Part shown: piece after piece, positions 17,915 through 28,233 of the stretch | Layout: each line of letters begins with the position of its first letter | How positions within the stretch are numbered: position 1 is the stretch's first letter | Source of the DNA: Gemella sp. zg-570 | GTDB lineage: Bacteria > Bacillota > Bacilli > Staphylococcales > Gemellaceae | DNA: 64,000 nt | NCBI RefSeq assembly: GCF_018866345.1 | Contig: NZ_CP076443.1 | Coordinates: 81,001 to 145,000 of the forward strand | Reading direction: 5' to 3' | Program-made: the position numbers and the translations under genes | Notes under the pieces: generated by a model | Seen by the model: only the letters and a program-made list of their open reading frames with translations | Database searches by the model: none | Told to the model about the DNA's origin: nothing

Positions 17915-18052
17915 ATTTTGATTTGTAAGTATAGCAAAAATAAATAGCTATTTAGTGTCGGAATTTTTTAATATAAATTTTAATTTTAACCTAATTGAAT
18001 ATGAATTTTAATTGCTGCTAGAAGTTTTAAAACTTTTAAAATTGAAAATATA

Positions 18053-18086
18053 ACTCAAGATATTCACTACATATCTTGAGTTTTTA
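18053..18086 (+). terminator. purHD terminator
   Basis: ACTCAAGATAT/ATATCTTGAGT perfect stem with TTTTTATTTT. Confidence 0.85.
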
Positions 18087-18247
18087 TTTTGTAATTTTCT
18101 ATTTTATTTTTTAATTTTATAAACTTAGATATATTTTTAATTTTAAAGTTTATAAATATAATTTTTATACTATTAATATAGCAATAAAATATCCTAATTA
18201 TTTATAATATTGTTAAAAATAAATAAGACGCAAGTTATATAAAAAAC

Positions 18248-18430
18248 AAAAAGATAAGTTTTATTGAGGTAGGTAATACGGGGACTGCTATTCTTGCTGG
18301 AATTATAAAAAAAAGATTTGGTTAAATTTCATTGAGTGAATTTGATATAAATGTGAAAAAATTATAAAGTTTAGCTTTTATAAGTGCTGTAATAGAGGGT
18401 AATAAATGCTACTAAAAAGAGAACAGACTT
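18248..18430 (+). pseudogene. Remnant of a proC-like gene (pyrroline-5-carboxylate reductase)
   Basis: The frame reads KISFIEVGNTGTAILAGIIKK, very close to the N-terminal dinucleotide-binding motif of ProC (FIGxGNMGxAIxxGLIK), then meets stops after RFG and again after NVKKL. Nothing longer is recoverable, so this is a decayed fragment. ProC would catalyse the last step of proline synthesis. The rest of the 17915-18537 gap is AT-rich with nothing else seen beyond the purHD terminator. Confidence 0.5.
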
Positions 18431-18537
18431 GAGTGAAAATTAATTTTTACTTTTTATCTAAAAAATAAAAAATAACATAATAAATTTATATTCTGTTTTT
18501 TATTGAATTTGTTTTTTATATTAAATATTACTAAAAA

Positions 18538-18571
18538 ATAGTGCAGATTTTTTATCTGCACTATTTTTATT
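18538..18571 (-). terminator. ldh terminator
   Basis: ATAGTGCAGAT/ATCTGCACTAT hairpin next to the ldh stop, with T-runs on the minus strand. Confidence 0.85.
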
Positions 18572-18577
18572 TTTAAA

Positions 18578-19534
18578 TTATGCTTCTAATGCTGCGTATG
18601 CATCGTTAAGAGTTTTCTTAAGAACATCAGCAGAATGTTTCATTTTAGCTAATTCATCTTCTGTAAGTTTTAATTCTACTACTTCACGAACACCTTCACG
18701 ACCGATAATAGCAGGTGTACCGATATATAGACCTTCTACTCCGTAGTGACCATCGCAGTATCCAGATACAGCAAGTTCAGTATTTTCGTCACGTAAGATA
18801 GCTTTTACTATTGTCAATAATGAAATACCGATTGCATAGTATGTAGCACGTTTACGGTTGATAACTTCGTAAGCGGCACGCATAACTCTTTCTTCAATAT
18901 TTTCAAAATCAGCTAGAGTAAATTTATTAGTTGATTCTAAGAATTGATTGAATTGTTTTCCGTAAACATAAACGTTAGACCAAGCGGCGAATTGAGTATC
19001 ACCGTGTTCACCTAAGATGTAACCACGAACACTGTTAGGAGCTATATCTAATACTTCACCTAGCATGTAGCGGAATCTTGAAGTGTCAAGTGTTGTTCCA
19101 GAACCAACGATTTTGTTTTTAGGGAATCCTGTGAATTTTTGTAATGCGTTAGTTAATACGTCAACAGGGTTAGAAGCTATAACGATAACCCCGTCAAATC
19201 CAGAAGCTACGATTTGCTCAGACATGTCTTTAACTACCTTCATATTTTTGTCAACAAGGTCAAGTCTAGTTTCACCTGGTTTTTGAGGTAGTCCACCACA
19301 GATTACAATAACATCTGCATCTGCACATTGTTCATATCCACCTGATGTAACTTTAATAGGTGGAACTAAAGCTCCAGCATGGTTTAAGTCCATTGCTTCA
19401 CCTTCTGCTTTTTCTGCGAAGAAATCAATTAAACCTAACTCTTCGCATAAACCACTTGAATATAATTGATATGCAAAACTCATACCTACCATACCAGCAC
19501 CTATTAAAACGACTTTTCTGTTTTTAGCTTTCAT
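18578..19534 (-). CDS. ldh: L-lactate dehydrogenase
   Basis: Start set at ATG 19534 with GGAGGAG just upstream (a start 15 bases earlier would bury that RBS), giving 318 residues. It has the NAD-binding VVLIGAGMVGMSFAYQL, IVIASNPVDVLT, GSGTTLDTSRFRYMLG, and GEHGDTQFAAWS with the catalytic His. This is the allosteric L-LDH family that reduces pyruvate to L-lactate and regenerates NAD+. The codons are GC-richer and more biased than the neighbours', as for a strongly expressed gene. It is divergent from ccpA. Confidence 0.96.
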   Translation of the reverse strand: MKAKNRKVVLIGAGMVGMSFAYQLYSSGLCEELGLIDFFAEKAEGEAMDLNHAGALVPPIKVTSGGYEQCADADVIVICGGLPQKPGETRLDLVDKNMKVVKDMSEQIVASGFDGVIVIASNPVDVLTNALQKFTGFPKNKIVGSGTTLDTSRFRYMLGEVLDIAPNSVRGYILGEHGDTQFAAWSNVYVYGKQFNQFLESTNKFTLADFENIEERVMRAAYEVINRKRATYYAIGISLLTIVKAILRDENTELAVSGYCDGHYGVEGLYIGTPAIIGREGVREVVELKLTEDELAKMKHSADVLKKTLNDAYAALEA

Positions 19535-19612
19535 AGAAAACTCCTCCATTATTATAATTATAAATTTTTATTTTTTGAAAATTAATGAAATTATTAATTT
19601 CCTTATGAATTA

Positions 19613-19618
19613 ATTATA
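19613..19618 (-). promoter_or_regulatory. ldh extended -10
   Basis: TGCTATAAT on the minus strand, about 80 bp upstream of the ldh ATG. Confidence 0.6.
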
Positions 19619-19948
19619 GCACATTATTTTTAAAAAAGAAAGCGAAATCAAAAAAAAGATAAAAATTTTTTAAAATAAAATAATGAGTTTAAATTTTATG
19701 CTTTTTACTTATTTTTTCTATTTAAAAAATGAAGCTAATTTAATTTTACTTTATATAATTTATATAAGAAAATTTGGTAATATTCGAAATATATTTTACT
19801 TGAGATAAAAAAATGGTTTATAATAAATTTTTATTTCTTAATACTAGACTTTATAAGTTTTATTTGTTAGAATTATTATATTGATGAAAAGGTTTCAATT
19901 TTACAAATTAAATATTAAATAAAACAAGATTGAGGAGTGATTATATAT

Positions 19949-20995
19949 ATGGGAGTATCAACGATTTATGACGTTGCCAAGGAGGCTAAGGTTTCTATGG
20001 CTACTGTATCTAGGGTTGTTAATAATAATCCTAATGTTAAAGAAGCGACAAGAGAGAGGGTAAAAGAAGTAATTAAAAGACTTAAATATACTCCGAATGC
20101 AGTTGCAAGAGGTTTGGCTAGTAAAAAAACTACAACTATTGGGATAATTTTACCAGATATTTCAGACTTGTCTTCTTCTGAAACGGTTAGTGGAATTGAA
20201 TCAGTAGCCAATATGTATAAATATAATGTTATTTTAGCTAATTCTACTAGTAGCAAAGAAATAGAACGTGATATTTTAAATTCTTTTATGAGTAAGCAGG
20301 TTGATGGAATTTTATATGTGGGAGATTCTATGCCTGAAAGCACTAAGTCTTATTTAGAAGATTTGGACGTACATTTAGTTTTATCTGGGAATATAAGTAC
20401 AGATAATAAATTTTATTCTGTGAATATTGATTATGAAAAGGCTAGTTATGATCTAACAAAAGAATTTTTAGAAAAAGGTCGTAAAAAAATTTCCTTGATA
20501 ATTAGTTCCTACAATTCTCAAAAAGCTCAGCGTATTATTAGTGGTTATAAAAAAGCTCTTTCTGAATTTGCTATGGAGTTTGATTCTAGTCTAATTATTG
20601 AGGGTTATAAAACTTATAAAGATAGTGAAAAACAAGTTTTTGTACGTTTGAAAGATTTAGGGGCAGAAGTAGCAATCACCATGTTTGATGAAGCGGCTTT
20701 AGCAATCTTGCATCAAGCACAAGATTTTAAAGTTGCAGTTCCTAAAGAGTTAGAAATAGTTTCTTTTGAAAATACTAAGTTGGTAGATATGACAAGACCA
20801 AAAATATCAACAGTATTCTGTCCGATATTCGATATTGGAGCAGTATCTATGAGAATTTTAACAAAAATTATTGATATTGAAAAAGCTAAGAAAAAAGATA
20901 AGGAATTTGACGAGGGAGACTTAGAAGAAATTAAGGCTAATAATAATCAACTATTCCTACCACATAGAATTATCCACAGACAAACAACAAAATAA
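19949..20995 (+). CDS. ccpA: Catabolite control protein A (LacI family)
   Basis: Start set at ATG 19949, with GAGGAGTG upstream; an ATG at 19937 would overlap that RBS. The product has 348 residues. The DNA-binding head STIYDVAKEAKVSMATVSRVVNNNPNVKEATRERV and RLKYTPNAVARGLASKKTTTIGIILPDIS are nearly the CcpA consensus, followed by a periplasmic-binding-like core. With HPr-Ser-P it binds cre sites and governs carbon catabolite control, including ldh in many Firmicutes. An imperfect palindrome TGAAAAGGTTTCA lies about 65 bp upstream and could be an autoregulatory cre-like site, which is tentative. Confidence 0.92.
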   Translation: MGVSTIYDVAKEAKVSMATVSRVVNNNPNVKEATRERVKEVIKRLKYTPNAVARGLASKKTTTIGIILPDISDLSSSETVSGIESVANMYKYNVILANSTSSKEIERDILNSFMSKQVDGILYVGDSMPESTKSYLEDLDVHLVLSGNISTDNKFYSVNIDYEKASYDLTKEFLEKGRKKISLIISSYNSQKAQRIISGYKKALSEFAMEFDSSLIIEGYKTYKDSEKQVFVRLKDLGAEVAITMFDEAALAILHQAQDFKVAVPKELEIVSFENTKLVDMTRPKISTVFCPIFDIGAVSMRILTKIIDIEKAKKKDKEFDEGDLEEIKANNNQLFLPHRIIHRQTTK

Positions 20996-21005
20996 TAAAT
21001 TATCT

Positions 21006-21045
21006 AAGCCCCAGCAGAATTTTTGCTAGGGCTTGTCTTATTTTA
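21006..21045 (+). terminator. ccpA terminator
   Basis: AAGCCCCAGCA / TGCTAGGGCTT hairpin, then GTCTTATTTT. Confidence 0.8.
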
Positions 21046-21131
21046 ATAAAAATAAATTTAATAATCTAATAAGTAAAATAAAAAATTTTTTGAAATTACA
21101 ATAAAATTTGAAAAATAAGAGTATAATAAAA

Positions 21132-21160
21132 AACAAGGAAGTTAAATTCCTTGTTTTTTA
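21132..21160. terminator. Bidirectional terminator between ccpA and the MATE gene
   Basis: AACAAGGAA/TTCCTTGTT stem with A-run on the left and T-run on the right; likely ends the minus-strand MATE transcript. Confidence 0.75.
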
Positions 21161-21275
21161 TTAACCTAAAACTCCGTATAATTAATTTATATATTTTATT
21201 TAAATAAAAAGCTAACAAGACCTTAAACTATTTTTCTAAAGTATTGCTAGTTTTTAGAAATTTATGAATATATAC

Positions 21276-22610
21276 CTACTTAATAATAGCTAGTTTTTTA
21301 TTCTTTAGGTAGTAGTAAGTAAATATCAGGGAAAGACCAGTAACTAGCCAAGTAGCTAAGTCAGCAAGACATATTGCTAAATAACCGTAAGTTCCTGTGA
21401 ATAAAAAAACGACGATTACTCGCATAAGTAGTTCTATTATACCTGCAAACATGGCAGTTATAGCAAAACCGTAACCTTGTAAAACATTTCTATATAGTAT
21501 TAGGAGTGCTAAAATAGGATAGCCCCAAACTACCGTATGAAAATAAGTAGTCGTAGCTTTTATTAGTTCTGGATTTTTTTCTTCTGTAAATAAGTTTGCG
21601 ACCTGTTCACCAAAAGTTATTATTAAAAATGCAGCAAATATACTTATAGCAACAGAAATTAGGGCTGTGTAATTTACCCCTTTTGTAATTCTTGTGAATT
21701 TTTTTGCTCCGAAGTTTTGGCTGGTGTAGGTAGCCAAGGCACTACCCAAAGCCACATAAATATAGAGTACTATATTTTGAATACGAATTGCAACGCTAAA
21801 TCCTGCTATGTGTTCTGTTGAAAAACCATTTAAAAAACTTTGAACTACAATTACACCAATTCCTGTAAAAGAAAACTGCATACCCATTGGTATACCCTGT
21901 AAAAGTAAATTTTTTAATAATTTTTTTTCGATAATTTTTTCTTCTTTTTTAATTCTTAATTGAGGGTATTTTATTATTATAAAGATGTAACAAGTTATGG
22001 CAGCTATTGTTTGACTAATAATAGTTGCAAAAGCAGAACCAACGATACCGTATTTTAAAATTGCTACAAAGATATAAACCAAGCTGGCGTTACTAACAAC
22101 AGAAATTCCTAAAAATATAAGGGGTGCAAAACTATTTCCTATACTTCTTAATATTCCAGCAAATAAATTATAAAATAAATTGGCGATACATCCCAAATAT
22201 AAAACAAGTAAAAAATTGTGAGTCATATCAAATAAATTTTCGGGAGTATTCATAAGTTTTAAAAAGTAGCCGTTAGTAAGTGATAAAATCATACTAAAAC
22301 TCAAACCGACAATAATACATAAAATAATAGAATTATAGGCATATTTTCTAAATTTTACAAAATTTCCTGCACCGAAACTTTTAGCCATATTAATACTGAA
22401 ACCCTGGGTAATACCGATAATAGAACCTATAACAACAAAGCTGACAGTAGAAGCAATACCTATAGAAGCAAGAGCCTCTTTTCCGACATACTGACCTAAG
22501 ATTATCGAGTCAATAATTAGGTAGAGATTTTGCATAAGTCCACCAATAAAAATAAACAAAGCAAAGTTTAATATTTGTGGCAAAATTTTGCCTTTTGACA
22601 TATCATTCAT
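21276..22610 (-). CDS. MATE-family efflux transporter
   Basis: 444 residues, RBS GGAGGT before ATG 22610. About twelve hydrophobic segments are spread in two halves, with typical MATE features: an N-terminal LIIDSIILGQYVGKEALASIGIAS region, GSIIGITQGFSINMAKSFGAGN in the first half and FSVAIRIQNIVLYIYVALGSALATYTSQNFGAKK in the second. Family members exchange Na+ or H+ for cationic drugs; the substrate here is unknown. It is a single minus-strand gene. Confidence 0.9.
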   Translation of the reverse strand: MNDMSKGKILPQILNFALFIFIGGLMQNLYLIIDSIILGQYVGKEALASIGIASTVSFVVIGSIIGITQGFSINMAKSFGAGNFVKFRKYAYNSIILCIIVGLSFSMILSLTNGYFLKLMNTPENLFDMTHNFLLVLYLGCIANLFYNLFAGILRSIGNSFAPLIFLGISVVSNASLVYIFVAILKYGIVGSAFATIISQTIAAITCYIFIIIKYPQLRIKKEEKIIEKKLLKNLLLQGIPMGMQFSFTGIGVIVVQSFLNGFSTEHIAGFSVAIRIQNIVLYIYVALGSALATYTSQNFGAKKFTRITKGVNYTALISVAISIFAAFLIITFGEQVANLFTEEKNPELIKATTTYFHTVVWGYPILALLILYRNVLQGYGFAITAMFAGIIELLMRVIVVFLFTGTYGYLAICLADLATWLVTGLSLIFTYYYLKNKKLAIIK

Positions 22611-22832
22611 AAGCTACCTCCAATAAAAAGCACTCAATAATTTTATACCTAATAACAAATAAAATCAATAGTAAAATAGGATAATAAGAATTTTATTAAA
22701 TAATTATTTAATTTAAAACTCTTTCAAAGTGAAATTATTACATTTGTCATATTTTTTTATTATATCCTGTACTGAAAAATAATTTTATTTTTTATTACAA
22801 TGTTTATAAGGGATAAAGCAAGGAGGGAAATT

Positions 22833-23708
22833 ATGTTATTATCTGTTAAAAATTTAAGTAAAAAAATTGGAGATAAGGAGATACTAAAAAATATTTCTTT
22901 TGATGTGAAGGCTGGTGAGTGCCTTGCCCTGATAGGACCTAACGGAGCAGGAAAAACAAGCCTGTTCAAACATTTATTGGGTCAAATGCAGGCTTCAAGT
23001 GGGAGTATCAGAATAAGCAATAAAGAAGTTTCGGATATAAGTTTAAAAGAAGAAATTGCTATTTTGGGGCAAGAAAATTCTGTGCCGAAAAAGTTAAAAG
23101 TAAGAGAATTAATTGAGTTTTGTCAGACCATTTATAAAAATCATCTTTCTTTAGCTGAAATAGATGCCATTTTAAATTTTTCTTCGGAACAAAAAAATCA
23201 GTTGGTTAGTAAATTATCCGGAGGTCAAAAGAGATTTTTATTTTTTATTTTGAGTTTGATAGGCAAGCCTAAAATTTTATTTTTAGATGAACCAACTTCT
23301 GCCATGGACACTGAAACTCGAATACGTTTTTGGGGAATAGTTAATGACCTAAAATCAAAGGGTATGACAATTATTTATTCTTCTCATTACATAGAAGAAG
23401 TTGAACACACAGCAGAGCGTATTTTGGTATTAAATAAGGGAAGTTTAATAAAAGATACAAGCCCCTACGCTTTGAAATCTGAAGACTTAGAAAAAGAATT
23501 TACTATTCCTAGCAAATATCTACCGCTTATAAAAGAAATAGAATTTATTAAAAACTTAGAAATTAAAAAAGATAATCTTGTTTTTAATACAAAAAATGCA
23601 GATGAGATTTGGAATATTTTAAAAAATTCTTGTAGTCTGAATGAAATAGAAATACAAAATCGAACTTTACTAACGGCAATATTTGAAAATACAAAGGAGG
23701 AAAAATAA
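22833..23708 (+). CDS. ABC transporter ATP-binding protein
   Basis: Start set at ATG 22833 with AAGGAGGG eight bases upstream, giving 291 residues. It shows CLALIGPNGAGKTSLFKHLLG, signature KLSGGQKRFLFFILSL, ILFLDEPTSAMD and SSHYIEEVEHTAERILVLNKG. It is the first of four genes with the permease, sensor kinase and response regulator. This ABC plus DesK/NarL-type order is the same as in exporter operons that give resistance to membrane-active antibiotics (for example the B. subtilis linearmycin system). The actual substrate is not shown by the sequence. Confidence 0.88.
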   Translation: MLLSVKNLSKKIGDKEILKNISFDVKAGECLALIGPNGAGKTSLFKHLLGQMQASSGSIRISNKEVSDISLKEEIAILGQENSVPKKLKVRELIEFCQTIYKNHLSLAEIDAILNFSSEQKNQLVSKLSGGQKRFLFFILSLIGKPKILFLDEPTSAMDTETRIRFWGIVNDLKSKGMTIIYSSHYIEEVEHTAERILVLNKGSLIKDTSPYALKSEDLEKEFTIPSKYLPLIKEIEFIKNLEIKKDNLVFNTKNADEIWNILKNSCSLNEIEIQNRTLLTAIFENTKEEK

Positions 23709-23709
23709 G

Positions 23710-24450
23710 ATGACTAGTTTTTCAGCTTTATTAAAAACAGAGTGGCTTTTATTTAAAAGAAATTTATCATTATTTATTATGGGAATTGGTCTGCCTGTCA
23801 TGATATTTCTACTTATGTCGTCTATCTTGACAAAATCTTATCCAGCAGAGATTATTCCCAATGTAATAAAATATATTATGATAGCAATGTGTATCTATTC
23901 TAGTATTTCTTTTTCTATAATATCTTTTCCTATGATGGTTGTTGAAGATAGGAATACAAAATGGTTTGATTTTTTAAGTATGAAACCTATTAAGATTTGG
24001 CAGTATTATCTGGTTAAAATTTTAAGAATAGTGGCTAATTTTGTTATTGCTATAATCTTTGTTTTTTCTATCGGTTACCTTGTTAAGGGGGTAAAACTTT
24101 CTGCTAGTGAATGGTTGATTTCTTTTCTAATTATTCTATTTGGTTCAATTTGTATGATGGGAATTGGTTTTTTATTAACACTGGTAAGAACTTCTGAACA
24201 GGTTGCAGCTTTTAGTAATATAATACTTATATTTTTATCCATGATTAGTGGCTTGTGGTGGCCGATAGATACTTTTCCAGAATTTTTACAAAAAATAGCA
24301 AAATTAACACCGACTTATCATATCAATAATATGGCAAATGAATTTTTAAATAAAAAAGCCTTTGCTAGTAACTCATTTTTCGTCTTAATAGCCTATTTTT
24401 TCGTCTTAGTTTTTATTACCCTACTACTAAGAAAAAGATATAGGGCTTAG
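23710..24450 (+). CDS. ABC-2 type membrane permease
   Basis: Start set at ATG 23710, right behind the ATPase stop; AAAGGAGG lies inside the end of that gene. 246 residues with six hydrophobic segments, including the SFPMMVVEDRNTKWFDFLSMKPIKIWQYYLVKI linker and the SMISGLWWPIDTFPEFLQKIAKLTPTYH motif that is typical of ABC-2 exporters of the DrrB/YvfS kind. It should form the membrane part of the exporter with the preceding ATPase. Confidence 0.87.
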   Translation: MTSFSALLKTEWLLFKRNLSLFIMGIGLPVMIFLLMSSILTKSYPAEIIPNVIKYIMIAMCIYSSISFSIISFPMMVVEDRNTKWFDFLSMKPIKIWQYYLVKILRIVANFVIAIIFVFSIGYLVKGVKLSASEWLISFLIILFGSICMMGIGFLLTLVRTSEQVAAFSNIILIFLSMISGLWWPIDTFPEFLQKIAKLTPTYHINNMANEFLNKKAFASNSFFVLIAYFFVLVFITLLLRKRYRA

Positions 24451-24499
24451 TAAGTTTATTGTGGTATAATTTAGGAAAGAATTTTTTAAAGAGGTACTT

Positions 24500-25606
24500 A
24501 TGAATTTATTTTCTGTCTCAAAAGAAAAATACAGTTTAATGTTTTATATTTCTTTATTTTGGCTAATTTTTCCTTTTTACTACACCTATACAGGTGATTA
24601 CCCTGCTTATATGTTTTACTTAACAGTTATAATGGGATTTTGCTATATCGCTTCACTCTATCTAGAAAATAAATTTATTTCTTATCTTATGTGGAGTTAT
24701 ATGTGCCTTTATTCTTTGGCTAGTGCTTTAATTTTTTCAGTATTTAATAGTATGATGTTTATTTATCATAGTTCTCTGATAAATTATAAGTATAAGGATA
24801 CCAATATAAAATCTTTTAGACACCTTAGTTTTTTTCTCTGTATAGCCATAATTTATATAAATTACAGCTTATTAAGTAATGCAAAATTTTATGAGCGTTT
24901 TGTTGGTCTTGTCCTAGTTACGCTGTGTTTAATTATGCACCTATCCGCTAGACTTAATATTTTAACGGCTGAGAAGGAATATGAAAAATTAAAACACAAT
25001 GAATATATTAATAATCTTCTTGCAGAAAATGAAAGAAATCGTATAGGTCGTGATTTGCATGATACACTGGGTCATGTTTTTGCAACTTTGAGCCTAAAAT
25101 CAGATCTAGCCATAAAATTTTTGGAAAGAGAAAAATACCTAGAAGCTAAACAAGAAATAGCAGAATTTAATAGCATAACAAAGGATACTTCAAAACAAAT
25201 TCGTCAGATAATAAATAATCTAAATTATAGAACTTTAGAAGAAGAACTTTATCTAACCAAAGAAATTTTAGACTTGGCAAATATAAGATTTGAAATTCAT
25301 GAAAATTTTGCTAAGGGCAACCTATCTCCGATAGAACAGTCAACACTTGCTATGGTACTAAGAGAATGTATCAATAATATTTTAAAACATAGCGAAGCAA
25401 CTTTTTGTAAAATAACTTTTCAAGAAGATGTAAAAGAATTAGCCTTTTATATAGAAGATAATGGTAAGGGTTTTGGGAATTTGACTGGTAAAGAATTAAA
25501 AAGTATTAAGGAAAGAATAATACTAGTAGACGGTAAGGTCGCAATAGAAAATATAAAAAATCCGACACAGATAAAAATAACTATTCCAAAAGGAGTAACA
25601 AAATGA
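24500..25606 (+). CDS. Sensor histidine kinase, DesK/NarX-type (HisKA_3)
   Basis: 368 residues, RBS AAAGAGG before ATG 24500. About five membrane segments fill the first 155 residues, with no sizeable extracellular domain, so it probably senses within the membrane or through the exporter. The phosphoacceptor is His187 in [15 protein letters not shown], and the ATPase part has [13 protein letters not shown] and IEDNGKGFG. Its stop overlaps the start of the response regulator gene by 4 bp. Confidence 0.9.
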   Translation: MNLFSVSKEKYSLMFYISLFWLIFPFYYTYTGDYPAYMFYLTVIMGFCYIASLYLENKFISYLMWSYMCLYSLASALIFSVFNSMMFIYHSSLINYKYKDTNIKSFRHLSFFLCIAIIYINYSLLSNAKFYERFVGLVLVTLCLIMHLSARLNILTAEKEYEKLKHNEYINNLLAENERNRIGRDLHDTLGHVFATLSLKSDLAIKFLEREKYLEAKQEIAEFNSITKDTSKQIRQIINNLNYRTLEEELYLTKEILDLANIRFEIHENFAKGNLSPIEQSTLAMVLRECINNILKHSEATFCKITFQEDVKELAFYIEDNGKGFGNLTGKELKSIKERIILVDGKVAIENIKNPTQIKITIPKGVTK

Positions 25607-26202
25607 AAATATTACTAGCAGAAGACCAAAGTATGTTAAGAGATGCCCTAGCCAAACTTTTGCTTTTAGAAGATGATGTAAAAAATGTTATTCAAGCAAG
25701 TAATGGTGTAGAAGCCCAAGACTTATTAAGCCAAGATAATTTTGATGTTGCAATACTAGATGTAGAAATACCGGTCAAGACAGGTTTAGACGTCTTAGAA
25801 TATATCAAAGAAAATAATATGGCTACCAAGGTAATTATCGTTACAACCTTTAAAAGAAGAGGTTATTTCCAAAGGGCAATAAAAAATAATGTTGACGCCT
25901 ATGTTTTAAAAGATAGGTCAATAGAAGAATTGATGACTACTATCAGGAGAGTTTTGCAGGGAAAAAAAGAATATTCACCAGAACTTATGGAAAATATTGT
26001 TTTGTCTGATAATATTTTATCAGCCCAAGAAATAAAAATATTATTGCTTATTGAAAGTGGTTTGAGCAATAAAGAAATTGCTAAAAAAATGTATCTGTCA
26101 GAGGGAACGGTAAGAAACTATATTTCTAATATTCTAAATAAACTTGATGCAAGTAATAGGCTAGCAGCTCTTAATGTGGCTAAAGATAGAGGATTTTTAT
26201 AA
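25603..26202 (+). CDS. Response regulator, NarL/LuxR family
   Basis: 199 residues. The receiver domain has the acidic pair in LLAEDQSM, the phosphorylated Asp in [19 protein letters not shown] (about residue 53) and Lys in AYVLKDRS. The C-terminal LuxR helix-turn-helix reads [36 protein letters not shown]. It is translationally coupled to the kinase and probably controls the ABC genes upstream. The last ~100 bp of the gene and the following 40 bp are duplicated just downstream. Confidence 0.92.
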   Translation: MKILLAEDQSMLRDALAKLLLLEDDVKNVIQASNGVEAQDLLSQDNFDVAILDVEIPVKTGLDVLEYIKENNMATKVIIVTTFKRRGYFQRAIKNNVDAYVLKDRSIEELMTTIRRVLQGKKEYSPELMENIVLSDNILSAQEIKILLLIESGLSNKEIAKKMYLSEGTVRNYISNILNKLDASNRLAALNVAKDRGFL

Positions 26203-26274
26203 ACTTTAGAATGGCGAAAATTTTAAAATTATTTTAAATATAAGTTATCTTTATAAAAACTTTAGAAAAAATGC

Positions 26275-26410
26275 AAGAGTAAGAAATTATTTCTAATATT
26301 CTAAATAAACTTGACGCAAGTAATAGACTAGCAGCTCTTAATGTGGCTAAAAACAGAGGGTTTTTATAATTTTTAAAACGGCGAAAACTTTAAAAATTAT
26401 TTTACATATA
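26275..26410 (+). pseudogene. Duplicated 3' end of the response regulator gene
   Basis: The sequence from TAAGAAATTATTTCTAATATT to the TTTTTATAA stop and 40 bases beyond matches 26110-26245, shifted by 167 bp, with about one difference every ten bases. It codes for the end of the LuxR helix only. It is a partial tandem duplication that has begun to diverge. The rest of the gap up to 26816 is AT-rich, with nothing else seen. Confidence 0.75.
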
Positions 26411-26816
26411 AGCCAAGGTCTAGCTAATATTTTATAAATATAAAGATATATAATAAAAGGCAAAAAATTCTACAAGGTGCAGAGTTTAGCAAAAACACTT
26501 TACAAGTTTCAACATAAATATTATTTCATTCACTTAAAAATTTAAGATATAATTTACTTTATAAAAAACTACCGATTTTATAAAAATCTATAAAACAAGG
26601 ACTGAACTTTATCTTTTTATAATCAATACTTTAAGAATTGTATAACTTGTAGTTATTTTTAAAATCCCTATTTTTACTAAGATATAGTTTTATAAAATAT
26701 TTATCTAAAAAATTATTTTAGTACCCTACAAATAATTTCTTGTTAGAGAGCAAATATTTTATAGGACTATATTTTTTTGCTATAATTAGTATGAAATTTA
26801 TTTTGAGGAGATTTTA

Positions 26817-27653
26817 ATGAAACTTATATCGTGGAATATTGATTCTTTAAATGCGGCACTTACTAGTGATTCTGCTCGTGCTTTGTTATCAAGAGATGTT
26901 ATTAATACTTTAGTAAAAGAAGATGCAGATATAATTGCAATTCAAGAAACAAAATTATCAGCAACTGGGCCCAGCAAAAAACATTTAGAAATTTTAGCTG
27001 ACTACTTCCCAGCTTATGAAGTAGTTTGGCGTTCATCGGTAGAACCTTCCCGCAAGGGTTATGCAGGAACAATGTTTTTATACAAAAATACCCTGCCCCA
27101 ACCAATCCTAACTTATCCAAAAATAAATGCACCGACAACTATGGATAGTGAGGGTCGTATCATAACTTTAGAATTTGCAGAATTTTTTGTTACGCAAGTT
27201 TACACACCAAATGCTGGCGATGGTTTAAAAAGATTAGCCGAAAGACAAGAATGGGATATTAAATATGCCGAATACTTGGCAGAATTAGACAAGCAAAAAC
27301 CAGTTTTAGCAACAGGAGATTATAATGTTGCCCACAAAGAAATTGACCTAGCCAATCCAGCTAGCAACAGAACATCACCGGGCTTTACAGATGAAGAAAG
27401 AGACGGCTTTAGCAAGTTGTTAGCCCGAGGTTTTACAGACACATTCAGATATGTTCATGGCGACATCAAAGACGTTTATTCTTGGTGGGGACAAAGGGTA
27501 AAAACTAGCAAGATAAACAATACTGGCTGGAGAATAGACTACTGGCTAGTTAGTAATAGACTAGCCGATAAAGTTAGAGTATCAGAAATGATTGACTCTG
27601 GTGCAAGACAAGACCACACACCTATAAAATTAGAAATAGATTTAAATTTTTAA
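26817..27653 (+). CDS. exoA: Exodeoxyribonuclease III / AP endonuclease
   Basis: 278 residues, RBS GAGGAG before ATG 26817. The ExoIII/APE fold is marked by KLISWNIDSLNAAL, IIAIQETKLSA (catalytic Glu), VTQVYTPNAGDG, VLATGDYNVAHKEIDL (catalytic Asp-Asn), WGWR-like TGWRIDYWLVS and the final ARQDHTPIKLEI (catalytic His). It cuts the DNA backbone at abasic sites in base excision repair. It stands alone. Confidence 0.94.
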   Translation: MKLISWNIDSLNAALTSDSARALLSRDVINTLVKEDADIIAIQETKLSATGPSKKHLEILADYFPAYEVVWRSSVEPSRKGYAGTMFLYKNTLPQPILTYPKINAPTTMDSEGRIITLEFAEFFVTQVYTPNAGDGLKRLAERQEWDIKYAEYLAELDKQKPVLATGDYNVAHKEIDLANPASNRTSPGFTDEERDGFSKLLARGFTDTFRYVHGDIKDVYSWWGQRVKTSKINNTGWRIDYWLVSNRLADKVRVSEMIDSGARQDHTPIKLEIDLNF

Positions 27654-27731
27654 AATTATAATTTCTTTATTTTATTTTTAATATGTGCTATTATGAAAGA
27701 GGTATAATAAAACAAGAAAGAGGTGTTTTAA

Positions 27732-28232
27732 ATGCAAAAATTTTCAAGAAAATGGGAAAAAATTTGTGCTTGGATAGCTAATATTATCATGATTTTATTT
27801 TCAACCTTGCTTGCTTTCGTAGTTTTTAGTGGCGAACTTAGTGATTTAGTTAATAGTCAAGAATTCAAAGGAGCTTTTGAAGAAGGTTTAAGAAGTTCTA
27901 ATAGAGCATCTACAAATTATGATTTAAATTTTTTATTGTCGAGCATAACTACATTTTTAAAAATTTATACAATAATCATTGTAGTAATAACAGTTCTTGC
28001 TATAATTTTTAGTTTCTTAATGAAGAAAAGAATATTGGCAGGAGTGCTATTTTTAATATTAGCTATACTGACATTTTTAGTAACAGTTGCTTGGCTATTC
28101 CCAGTATATATATTATACCTAGTTGTAGCTATAAGGTTATTTATTAGAAAACCAAATGATGATTTCAATAATTTCTCAAATAATAGTGAAGATAATAAAA
28201 ATATTGAAGTTGATAAAATAGAATATATTTAA
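27732..28232 (+). CDS. DUF4064-like small membrane protein
   Basis: 166 residues, RBS AAAGAGG. One N-terminal helix (WIANIIMILFSTLLAFVVFSG), a soluble ~50-residue loop, then three helices up to residue 140 and a charged, Asn-rich tail. The RKWEKICAWI start and overall plan resemble DUF4064 proteins of Firmicutes, whose function is not known. It ends in its own terminator. Confidence 0.6.
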   Translation: MQKFSRKWEKICAWIANIIMILFSTLLAFVVFSGELSDLVNSQEFKGAFEEGLRSSNRASTNYDLNFLLSSITTFLKIYTIIIVVITVLAIIFSFLMKKRILAGVLFLILAILTFLVTVAWLFPVYILYLVVAIRLFIRKPNDDFNNFSNNSEDNKNIEVDKIEYI

Positions 28233-28233
28233 A

